From assembly GCF_004005815.1 (NCBI RefSeq), contig NZ_SACK01000002.1, forward strand, positions 558,001-622,000: 64,000 nt of DNA. The letters are read 5' to 3'. Positions 25,835-33,289 of this stretch are shown one piece after another. The notes beneath the pieces were generated by a model that was not told the DNA's origin, did no database searches, and saw nothing but the letters and a program-made list of their open reading frames with translations. Numbering within the stretch: position 1 is the stretch's first letter; each line of letters starts with the position of its first letter. The position numbers and the translations under genes are program-made. This DNA comes from Mucilaginibacter limnophilus. Its GTDB lineage: Bacteria; Bacteroidota; Bacteroidia; Sphingobacteriales; Sphingobacteriaceae.

Positions 25835-26280
25835 TGTATATTCAATTAAATAAATATTTATGCTTAGTAATATCAGTTGCACTTATTATCGCTCACATTT
25901 GTATATTAAGCGGCACAAGCGGTTTTAATTTATTTACTCCTGCAATTTTAATTTCAATTACTTTTCTGCTGTTTTTTAACACTTTTAAATTTCCGTTAAT
26001 ACCTCGTACAATTACTCTTTATGTGTTATTTGCGATGTATGATATCGGAATAAAACTTTTTGATACTTCGCCTCACTTCAGGCAACATCAAGCATATCTC
26101 GAAGGTGTAATGATATTAGGGTTAATACCCTCTTTGTTTATAATAATTATCTCCTTATTTAAAAGTTATAATACACCTTCGTTTATCAAGGTATTCTCTT
26201 TATTAATATTGGTTACACTGTTTTACATTCATCACTCAGTTTTCTACGAGTTAGGACTTGGAAGAAATTTAAAAGGATAA
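25834..26280 (+). CDS. Unknown multi-pass membrane protein between mqnB and mqnD
   Basis: The 148-aa protein has about five hydrophobic helices (roughly 8-26, 33-50, 59-75, 90-110, 117-135) and few charged residues. I do not recognise the family. The start codon overlaps the mqnB stop, and mqnD begins four bases after its stop, so it is transcribed and probably translated with them. It is clearly more AT-rich than mqnB or mqnD. It may be a passenger in the operon or a membrane factor tied to quinone synthesis; the sequence does not decide. Confidence 0.7.
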   Translation: MYIQLNKYLCLVISVALIIAHICILSGTSGFNLFTPAILISITFLLFFNTFKFPLIPRTITLYVLFAMYDIGIKLFDTSPHFRQHQAYLEGVMILGLIPSLFIIIISLFKSYNTPSFIKVFSLLILVTLFYIHHSVFYELGLGRNLKG

Positions 26281-26283
26281 ATC

Positions 26284-27129
26284 ATGAAACTAACCCTTGG
26301 CTTTTCGCCCTGCCCCAACGATACATTTATTTTCGACGCGCTTATACACCATAAAATTGATACCGAAGGACTGGAGTTCGAGGTGTTTTATGATGACGTA
26401 GAAACGCTTAATCAGAAAGCTTTCCGCGGCGAACTGGATATTACCAAACTAAGCTACCATGCCTTTGCTTACGTGGCCGACAAATACGTATTGCTTGACG
26501 CGGGCAGCGCATTAGGTTTTGGTGTGGGGCCTTTGTTAATCTCAAAACAAGAATTTTCTACTGCTGATCTTGAAAACGATCAAACGTCAAATTTGATAAT
26601 AGGTATTCCGGGTAAGTACACTACCGCGAACTTTTTGCTTAGGCTTGCTTTCCCCAGAGCTACCAACAGGCAGGAAATGGTTTTTAACGAAATTGAAGAC
26701 GCCCTGCTTGATGAAAAGATCGACATTGGTCTTATCATCCACGAGAACCGCTTTACTTACCAGGATAAGGGTTTGAAAAAAATTATCGACCTGGGCGATT
26801 TTTGGGAAAAGAAAACCGGATGTCCAATTCCGCTGGGGGGGATTGTGGCTAACCGCAACCTGCCTGCAGATGTTCAGCATAAAATAAACCGGGTGCTTAA
26901 AAAGTCGGTTGAATATGCTTTTGCTAATCCCAAATCCGGACTGGAATTTATTCGATCACACGCGCAGGAAATGAGCGAGGAAGTAATGTACAAGCACATT
27001 GAATTGTATGTGAATAGGTACTCTGTTGATTTGGGTGAAGAAGGAAAAAAAGCGGTGAAGTTATTGTTTGAAATAGCACGGGAAATGGAGATTATTCCGG
27101 AGATAAGTGAAGGGTTGTTTTTGAGTTAA
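26284..27129 (+). CDS. mqnD: 1,4-dihydroxy-6-naphthoate synthase
   Basis: Converts cyclic dehypoxanthine futalosine to 1,4-dihydroxy-6-naphthoate in futalosine-type menaquinone synthesis. Seen in 281 aa: the signature GFSPCPNDTFIFDALIHHKID at 5-25, then DVETLNQKAFRGELDITKLSYHA, SALGFGVGPLL and a periplasmic-binding-protein-like fold; the NENRFTY-type residues appear as IHENRFTYQDKGL. It lies in one operon with mqnB. mqnA, mqnC and mqnE are not in the window. Confidence 0.97.
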   Translation: MKLTLGFSPCPNDTFIFDALIHHKIDTEGLEFEVFYDDVETLNQKAFRGELDITKLSYHAFAYVADKYVLLDAGSALGFGVGPLLISKQEFSTADLENDQTSNLIIGIPGKYTTANFLLRLAFPRATNRQEMVFNEIEDALLDEKIDIGLIIHENRFTYQDKGLKKIIDLGDFWEKKTGCPIPLGGIVANRNLPADVQHKINRVLKKSVEYAFANPKSGLEFIRSHAQEMSEEVMYKHIELYVNRYSVDLGEEGKKAVKLLFEIAREMEIIPEISEGLFLS

Positions 27130-27137
27130 TACTAATA

Positions 27138-27662
27138 TTAAGCATTGGCTTTTATATGCCGTATAATTCGATTGCTTGCTCGGTATGTTAGCCCGAAATC
27201 AATTATTCCCTTAGCACCACTTTCTGCTCCTCTTGCATTAATATAAAAATGATTTTTATCGAAATAAATATAAACTTCAACGGAGTTTAAGTACTTATTT
27301 TGATAAGTTATATGATAAAAATTATTTTCAATAGATTTTCTGTAAATCGTCAAATTAACCAAATAGTCACTAATGATTTTTTCTTTTTCTACCTCAGATT
27401 TATTCGAGAAAATTTCATATGTATTATAATCTTTGTTTATCCTCCATATACCATATATTCCAAGCGATATAAAAAAAGAGATCATTCCAAACATCATTAC
27501 TGAGTTCCAAATATTAGCCGGAATGATATCACCATTTTCTAAAATTACTTTATACAAAAAAAAGCAACCCAAACCTATGAAGAATAGACACAACAAGTAA
27601 TTGAAACAATCATTGAATTTATTGCCTTTGGTTATAGCAGTCTTGAACTCTTCTAATGTCAT
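27138..27662 (-). CDS. Hypothetical protein with two transmembrane helices
   Basis: The 174-aa protein has an N-terminal cytoplasmic segment, two hydrophobic helices (about 20-41 and 50-72), then a charged soluble domain with YHITYQNKYLNSVEVYIYFD. I recognise no family. It is strongly AT-rich compared with flanking genes, and convergent with mqnD. This could be a recently gained gene. Confidence 0.6.
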   Translation of the reverse strand: MTLEEFKTAITKGNKFNDCFNYLLCLFFIGLGCFFLYKVILENGDIIPANIWNSVMMFGMISFFISLGIYGIWRINKDYNTYEIFSNKSEVEKEKIISDYLVNLTIYRKSIENNFYHITYQNKYLNSVEVYIYFDKNHFYINARGAESGAKGIIDFGLTYRASNRIIRHIKANA

Positions 27663-27671
27663 GAAGTAAAT

Positions 27672-28223
27672 TTAACTCTTTTTCCTAAAATTAAACTTAT
27701 ACGCTATTCTTAATCCCAATACAGGTTTTAGCTTGTCGTCAACATCCTGAAGCTGCATCAAATCACCACGAAAAGAAAGCTCAAGGTTACTATGTGCATC
27801 TAACGGCATATCATACCCTACATTTGCGCCGCCGCCAATACCGCCTTAAACAATATCCTCGTTACCGCCGCTGATGTGTAAGTTGGCGCCTAAGCCGGCG
27901 AACCAACGGTTAGTGAAATAATACTTACCGCCAACGCCCAAATAAACGGTACCAAGGTCCTGCAGGCGGGTGTACAAATAGCCGTCACGGTAAATCTTCC
28001 TCCCGTTCGAATAGATTTTTCTGTAACCCAGTTCGGGTAGTATGGCTATTTGATCGCTAACGCGGATGCTGCCTTGCAGATCGAGCCCGTGGCCAAAATG
28101 GTAGTCGGATGAAAGAGGCTTGTTTATGGTTAATCCTAAGCCAATACTGCTGCGAGCTTGTCCGAAACCTACAGCAGATGAAAAAGTAATAACAGCCAGC
28201 GTAAGTAATAATTTATAGTTCAT
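27672..28223 (-). pseudogene. Outer-membrane beta-barrel protein broken by an in-frame stop
   Basis: The intact frame from ATG 28223 gives 125 aa: a signal peptide (1-21, GFGQA) and beta-strand pairs typical of small porin-like proteins (QGSIRVSDQIAILPELGYRK, VYLGVGGKYYFTNRWFAGLGA), then TAA at 27846-27848. Reading through that one codon, the same frame continues 57 more codons to a natural stop at 27672, giving GGIGGGANVGYDMP, LELSFRGDLMQL and a final strand LGLRIAYKFNF, the expected end of such a barrel ending in Phe-rich residues. The full protein would be 183 aa. One nonsense change (for example CAA or AAA to TAA) explains this; a sequencing error is the alternative. Confidence 0.82.
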
Positions 28224-28236
28224 ATCGGTATAGACG

Positions 28237-28264
28237 CAAAAAAGCCTGTAATGCTACAGGCTTT
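28237..28264 (-). terminator. Terminator of hflX
   Basis: Read on the minus strand, AAAGCCTGTA-GCAT-TACAGGCTTT is a perfect 10-bp stem with a four-base loop followed by T-rich sequence. It lies between hflX and the barrel pseudogene. Confidence 0.88.
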
Positions 28265-28288
28265 CCAAATTTATCGAAAAAAATAAGT

Positions 28289-29473
28289 TTAGTAAAGCAG
28301 GTGGTCGTACGGGTAGCGAGCAGTATGGATCGCTTTTACTTTGTCGTACAATAACTGCCTGAACTCGTCGATGTTTTCCTTTTTGTACGCCGAAATAAAC
28401 ACCGCCGGACTGTTGTTCTTGGCCATCCAGCTTTGCTTGAAATCTTCAAGGGTTAACGGTTGTGCATCTTCACCCTCAAAGATCTGTACTGGTTTGTACG
28501 CGTCAATCTTATTAAAAACAGTGATCACTTCCTTATCAATGGCGCCCAGGTCTTTCAGCGTTTCGTTAACCGTGCGAATTTGGTCTTCAAAGTTAGGGTG
28601 TGAAACATCCACCACATGCACTAAAATATCTGCTTCACGCACTTCATCGAGTGTCGATTTAAAGCACTCCACCAAATGGTGAGGCAGCTTGCGGATGAAA
28701 CCAACAGTGTCTGAAAGTAAGAACGGCGCGTTATCAATTACCACTTTGCGTACAGTCGTATCCAGCGTAGCGAACAATTTGTTTTCGGCTAACACCTCTG
28801 ATTTCGACAGCATATTCAAAATAGTCGACTTGCCAACATTGGTATAACCCACCAGCGCAGCACGCACCAGCTGATGACGGTTTTTGCGCTGTGTTTCGTT
28901 TTGGCGGTCAATTTGTTTCAGCCTGTCTTTCAGTAATGATATTTTGTTCAGGATCAAACGCCTGTCAGTCTCTATTTGCGACTCACCCGGGCCACGCATA
29001 CCAATACCACCCTTCTGACGTTCCAGGTGGGTCCACATACGGGTAAGGCGGGGTAATAGGTATTGCAGTTGTGCAAGTTCAACCTGGGTTTTAGCCTGTG
29101 CCGTTTGCGCACGGCCGGCAAATATGTCGAGTATCAGGTTGTTACGGTCGAGTATCTTTACACCAAGCTCATTCTCAACATTGCGTAGCTGCGATGGGGA
29201 AAGCTCATCGTCAAACACAACAATATCAATCTCTTCTGCTTTTACATATTCCTTTATCTCTTCCAGTTTTCCGGTGCCTACATAGGTAGCACGCTCGGGG
29301 CGTTGTAGCTTTTGTGTGAAATGCTTAACAGTATTGCCGCCAGCAGTTTCAACCAGAAACTCAAGTTCTTCAAGATATTCTTTTTCCTGTTCTTCAGTTT
29401 CGTTAGCGGTAATAACGCCAACTAATATCACTTTTTCCTGCTTTTCAGCAGTATCATAAAATTTTTGTCTCAT
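28289..29473 (-). CDS. hflX: GTPase HflX
   Basis: Ribosome-associated GTPase that helps split stalled or heat-damaged ribosomes. Seen in 394 aa: the N-terminal HflX domain (about 15-190, ERATYVGTGKLEEI, VFDDELSPSQLRN, DRNNLILDIFAGRAQTAQAKTQ), the KGGIGMRGPGESQIETDRR block, then G-domain motifs GYTNVGKST (G1), DTVGFIRKLP (G3) and NKID (G4). Length is standard. The gene is followed by its own terminator. Confidence 0.97.
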   Translation of the reverse strand: MRQKFYDTAEKQEKVILVGVITANETEEQEKEYLEELEFLVETAGGNTVKHFTQKLQRPERATYVGTGKLEEIKEYVKAEEIDIVVFDDELSPSQLRNVENELGVKILDRNNLILDIFAGRAQTAQAKTQVELAQLQYLLPRLTRMWTHLERQKGGIGMRGPGESQIETDRRLILNKISLLKDRLKQIDRQNETQRKNRHQLVRAALVGYTNVGKSTILNMLSKSEVLAENKLFATLDTTVRKVVIDNAPFLLSDTVGFIRKLPHHLVECFKSTLDEVREADILVHVVDVSHPNFEDQIRTVNETLKDLGAIDKEVITVFNKIDAYKPVQIFEGEDAQPLTLEDFKQSWMAKNNSPAVFISAYKKENIDEFRQLLYDKVKAIHTARYPYDHLLY

Positions 29474-29758
29474 TCAGTAAAATGAATTACAATGCAAATG
29501 CCAATTTAGTAAAAAGGCTGTTGTATAATGCGTTTATGCCAAAATTTCATAACACAGGTATAATGCCCCTGGGGCATCTGCAATAAATTATAAAAAATCG
29601 GTTATTTAAAATAGGTACTGTTCAACGCGTGCTTTGAGGATACGCTTTAATTGTTGAACCTGTTTGATAGAGAATTACATTTGTTTGTATAGTATGCTGC
29701 AAAGATAAAAAATTATTTAATATTGAAGTCTGATAATCCTGGTTGACAATTGTTTATT

Positions 29759-30376
29759 ATGAAATTTTATTGCTTATTGTTACTTGCACTGATTGCGAAA
29801 GCCAGTTTCGGGCAAATAAAAACAAATGCTATCACAATAATAGATATACCTAAAAACATTACCTATGAGGGCAAGATGATCAAAGCTTTTGGATGGACTG
29901 ATAAAGACGGTGATCATATATTCATTGCAGCAGAAACGGGCGAAAAAATAAGTAAAGGCGGAGAAAGTGATTTCAGAGACGCCTCATTATCTGCACTTCA
30001 TTACAGTTTAAAAAATGGAAACTGGGTGCTGACATGGCGCGTTGTTGATTTTGTAAAAGAATGCCCTGTTGATATCAGCGCATCTTTTATAAAAGACGCC
30101 TTTGCTATAACGGATATTGATAATAACAGGGAAGCTGAGGTATGGCTTATGTATAAAGTAGGTTGTCAGGGAGATGTTAGCCCCACACCCTTAAAAATTA
30201 TTATGTACGAATCCAGTAAAAAGTATGCGATGCGTGGCTTAAGCCGTGTGGAAGTTGCGGAATACAAAATGGGAGGAACTTATACATTTGACCAGGCATT
30301 TAAAACAGCACCTGTAGCATTCAGGCAATATGCTGACAAACTTTGGCAAAAATACAAAGTCATGTCTTGGAAATAA
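29759..30376 (+). CDS. Secreted hypothetical protein
   Basis: The 205-aa protein has a signal peptide (about 1-18, MKFYCLLLLALIAKASFG). The mature part contains GWTDKDGDHIFIAAETGEK and a region DIDNNREAEVWLMYKVGCQGDVSP, which looks like an FG-GAP-type or Ca-loop-like turn. Similar proteins are sometimes labelled M949_RS01915-type surface polysaccharide proteins, but I only weakly recall that family and do not claim its role. I chose ATG 29759 because it starts the signal peptide directly. Confidence 0.6.
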   Translation: MKFYCLLLLALIAKASFGQIKTNAITIIDIPKNITYEGKMIKAFGWTDKDGDHIFIAAETGEKISKGGESDFRDASLSALHYSLKNGNWVLTWRVVDFVKECPVDISASFIKDAFAITDIDNNREAEVWLMYKVGCQGDVSPTPLKIIMYESSKKYAMRGLSRVEVAEYKMGGTYTFDQAFKTAPVAFRQYADKLWQKYKVMSWK

Positions 30377-30402
30377 ACCCCCTTTATCCCTAACTTTATA
30401 TT

Positions 30403-30630
30403 ATGACAATTACAGAGTTAAAACAACGTATTCATGAAAAGGTAGACAGCTCAACCGATGTTGAACTGTTGGAGAAGATTAACATGCTGGTGTCTCAAAA
30501 GGAGGATGTGTTTCAAATTCCTGAACATGTGTTACAAGGCATCAGGCAGGGGATGGAAGATATTAAAAATGGTGATTTTCTAACTTTAGAAGAATTGGAG
30601 AAACGATATGAGAAATGGCTAAAAGATTAA
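30403..30630 (+). CDS. Antitoxin-like protein of a ParE/RelE-type pair
   Basis: The 75-aa acidic helical protein (TITELKQRIHEKVDSSTDVELLEKINML, then GIRQGMEDIKNGDFLTLEELEKRYEKWLKD) has the size, charge and C-terminal helix expected for an antitoxin that wraps a ParE/RelE toxin. The following toxin-like gene overlaps it by 16 bases, the usual coupled order antitoxin-toxin. TAACTTTA just upstream could be a -7 box. Confidence 0.75.
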   Translation: MTITELKQRIHEKVDSSTDVELLEKINMLVSQKEDVFQIPEHVLQGIRQGMEDIKNGDFLTLEELEKRYEKWLKD

Positions 30631-30896
30631 TAGTAGCCAAAAGTGCATATTTACATTTGGATAGGATAATCGAATTTAACAATGTTAGAAATCATTCAAA
30701 TACATATTCAAACAAAATAGTTAGAGCGCTTTTCAAACAGTTTCACTTGTTGGAAAAGTCTCCCTATAGAGGTAAATTTATAAGTGAGAATTCATATGTA
30801 CTGATTTGGGACAAATTCTACATATTTTATTTAGTTAAAGATGATAGTATAGAGGTAAACGCCATCTATCATCAAAAGGAAAACATAAATTTTTGA
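30615..30896 (+). CDS. ParE/RelE-superfamily toxin
   Basis: The 93-aa basic protein has the ParE/RelE fold pattern: an N-terminal strand (RLIVAKSAYLHLDRIIEF), two helices (NHSNTYSNKIVRALFKQFHLLEKSPYRGK), and C-terminal strands (YVLIWDKFYIFYLVKDDSIEVNAIYHQKENI). SPYRGK and FYIFY are typical of the family. RelE members cut mRNA on the ribosome and ParE members poison gyrase; the target here is not clear. Both genes are AT-rich, consistent with mobile origin. Confidence 0.8.
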   Translation: MAKRLIVAKSAYLHLDRIIEFNNVRNHSNTYSNKIVRALFKQFHLLEKSPYRGKFISENSYVLIWDKFYIFYLVKDDSIEVNAIYHQKENINF

Positions 30897-30910
30897 TTTC
30901 TATAACTTGC

Positions 30911-32311
30911 CTATAGATCTACCCTGCTATGCTGAGCAGGTATCTCAATATTCTTAAAACCTTTCTCTTTCAACCGTTCGGCAAAAAGTTGCTGTATGTC
31001 ATATTCGCCATGAACAAGAAATAGTGTTTTTACCTGCTCAGGGTCCTGGCACGAAAGGAAATGCATCAGATCCTCATAGTCGCCATGGGCGCTCATTGAT
31101 TTTATTACTTCCACATCAGCATTTACCTGGTATTCTTCACCAAAGATAAATACGTGTTTGTCGCCGCGCATCAGGTGGCCGCCTAATGAGTTAGGCTCGC
31201 AGTAGCCCACTATCAGGATGGTGTTTTTGCTGTTGTTGATGTTGTTGCGGATATGGTGTTTAACCCTACCCGCCTCGGCCATGCCCGATGATGAGATGAT
31301 CACACATGCCCTCGGATCGGTGTTCAGCGCGATAGATTCTTCTGTCGATTGTACAAAGCGCAAACCCTTAAAAGCGAACGGATCGGCATCAATTTTCATC
31401 ACTTCTTTTACATCTTTATTATACACTTCCGGGTGATCTTTTAACACCTGCGTGGCTTGCTCAGAAAGCGGACTATCAACAAAGTAAGGTACATCAGGTA
31501 ACACGCCCTTTAGCTCGAGCGAGTTAAGTGCGTACAGCAATTCCTGTGTGCGGCCTACGCTGAAAGCCGGGATAATTACTTTGCCTTTTTTAACCAGGCA
31601 GGTATGTTTGATGATATCCAGTAAGGCATCTTCAATCGGCCCTAAATCTTTGTGAAGCGAGTTGCCGTAGGTTGATTCAAGCAAGATGTAATCAGCCTGA
31701 GGGAATTTCTGCGGACTCTTCAGCAACAGGTCGCCGTAACGGCCAACGTCACCACTAAAGGTGATACGTGTTTCTTTAGCATCCTCAAATATGGTTAAAT
31801 GTACCGCCGCGCTGCCTACCACGTGGCCTGCATCGGTAAACAGTAGTTTTACACGAGGTGTTATCTCAAATTCTTCGTGATAGTCAACGATCTTAAAAAG
31901 CCGCATGGCTTCCATCACATGGTCTTCATTATACAAGGGTTCAATAAGTTCCATGTTCTTTTTCTGACGCTGGCGGTTGCTGTATTCAGCGTCCTGCATT
32001 TGTATCTTGGCCGAATCCATCAACAGTATGCGAGCAAGGTTCATAGTAGGAGCGGTGCAAAATATTTGTCCTTCAAAACCTTCAGCAACCAGGCGGGGTA
32101 TCAATCCGCAATGGTCAATGTGCGCGTGCGAAAGTATCATGTAGTCGAGCTTTTTGGGGTTAAAGCCAAAGTGCTCGTTCATATCGTCAGTATGCTCTCC
32201 AAGTCCCTGAAACATCCCGCAATCAAGCAGGATACTTGTTCCGTCGTTTAGCTGAATTAAATGTTTGCTACCTGTTACGTTGCGCGCCGCGCCGTGAAAA
32301 ACTATATGCAT
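30911..32311 (-). CDS. MBL-fold beta-CASP RNA-processing protein
   Basis: Metallo-beta-lactamase fold nuclease of the YSH1/CPSF73-like beta-CASP group, probably an RNA exo/endonuclease. Seen in 466 aa: HAHIDHCG (His62, His64, Asp66, His67), a zinc-ligand His region TDAGHVVGSAAVHL, GDVGRYGD, the beta-CASP domain (about 220-380: IPAFSVGRTQELLY, SSSGMAEAGRVKHHI), and the RMMBL end MSAHGDYEDL with LVHGE. All key metal ligands look present. It is a single gene. Confidence 0.93.
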   Translation of the reverse strand: MHIVFHGAARNVTGSKHLIQLNDGTSILLDCGMFQGLGEHTDDMNEHFGFNPKKLDYMILSHAHIDHCGLIPRLVAEGFEGQIFCTAPTMNLARILLMDSAKIQMQDAEYSNRQRQKKNMELIEPLYNEDHVMEAMRLFKIVDYHEEFEITPRVKLLFTDAGHVVGSAAVHLTIFEDAKETRITFSGDVGRYGDLLLKSPQKFPQADYILLESTYGNSLHKDLGPIEDALLDIIKHTCLVKKGKVIIPAFSVGRTQELLYALNSLELKGVLPDVPYFVDSPLSEQATQVLKDHPEVYNKDVKEVMKIDADPFAFKGLRFVQSTEESIALNTDPRACVIISSSGMAEAGRVKHHIRNNINNSKNTILIVGYCEPNSLGGHLMRGDKHVFIFGEEYQVNADVEVIKSMSAHGDYEDLMHFLSCQDPEQVKTLFLVHGEYDIQQLFAERLKEKGFKNIEIPAQHSRVDL

Positions 32312-32437
32312 TGAGGTGTATAATTATGTGATTTGAAGAACGGGAAAATCGGATAAAAGTTTCTGCAGAAAAATAAACTAAAAAATTAGTTGTAATTATG
32401 AAAGATAACTAATAACTTAGTTTTATATTATAAACAG

Positions 32438-32908
32438 ATGCGTTATACTGCATTTATCTTCCTGCTATTAATACCTGCAATGTGCCATGCGCAGCAAAAG
32501 GCGCTTACTTTTCAGCAAGCTGAAAAGCAGGGAATTGCCATGCAAAAACTGGATAAATTATACGCTAATGCCCTTGACGCCGATACGGCAAAAGCAGTGT
32601 TTAAAGGGGCTGAAGTTCAGGTGTTTTATAAAGCATATACCACCATGCTTTCTGATTTGAGTATCTTCCTGCAAAAAAATAATTTTAAGTGGGAAAAGCC
32701 GACGCGAATATTTCACCGCATTTATTTTGAGCCTGATGGTAATATCGACCATTACCTGCTTAATTTACAACCTACAAGTATGGATGCCGCAAAACAGGAC
32801 ACCCTTATAAAACAGGTGAATGAGTTTGCAAAAAATTATAAATTAGCTATTACCGCCAATAAAAAGTTTGCACAATGCAGTCCGGCTATATACCAGGACG
32901 CTAAATAA
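32438..32908 (+). CDS. Secreted hypothetical protein upstream of blaI-like gene
   Basis: The 156-aa protein has a signal peptide (1-18, AMCHAQQ). The mature part is helical then beta (RIFHRIYFEPDGNIDHYLLNL). I know no named family. It lies seven bases before the BlaI-like start, so it probably begins this operon, and it could be a substrate or accessory of the M56 sensor; that is only context. Confidence 0.6.
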   Translation: MRYTAFIFLLLIPAMCHAQQKALTFQQAEKQGIAMQKLDKLYANALDADTAKAVFKGAEVQVFYKAYTTMLSDLSIFLQKNNFKWEKPTRIFHRIYFEPDGNIDHYLLNLQPTSMDAAKQDTLIKQVNEFAKNYKLAITANKKFAQCSPAIYQDAK

Positions 32909-32915
32909 CGATACT

Positions 32916-33287
32916 ATGGAAATAAAAGAACTTACCCGCGCCGAAGAACAGATAATGCAGGTGCTTTGGCAACTTGAAAAAGCCTATGTTAAAGATGTGA
33001 TTGACCAACTACCCGAGCCGAAACCGGCCTACAATACTGTATCAACCATCATCAGGATACTGGAAACAAAAGGTTTTGTGGGGCACACCGCTTATGGCAA
33101 AAGCCATGAGTACCACCCGGTGATTAGCAAGGAGCAGTACCAGGATTTCGCTTCGGACAAATTGCTGAGCGGGTACTTTGATAATTCGGTTAACAGTATG
33201 CTTTCTTTTTTTGTGAAGAAAGAAAAAATAGACATTAAGGAAGCTGATGAGATAATGAAACTGATTGAAAAATTTAAAAAGAAATAG
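32916..33287 (+). CDS. BlaI/MecI-family transcriptional repressor
   Basis: Winged-helix DNA-binding repressor, 123 aa. Seen: LTRAEEQIMQVLWQLEKAYVKDVIDQLPEPKPAYNTV, the BlaI signature with the recognition helix PAYNTVSTIIRILETKGFV, and HTAYGKSHEYHPVISKEQY as the wing. I chose ATG 32916, because the frame upstream overlaps the preceding gene. In the classic system the repressor is cleaved after the M56 sensor senses its ligand; that sensor is the next gene, two bases downstream. Confidence 0.95.
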   Translation: MEIKELTRAEEQIMQVLWQLEKAYVKDVIDQLPEPKPAYNTVSTIIRILETKGFVGHTAYGKSHEYHPVISKEQYQDFASDKLLSGYFDNSVNSMLSFFVKKEKIDIKEADEIMKLIEKFKKK

Positions 33288-33289
33288 TT

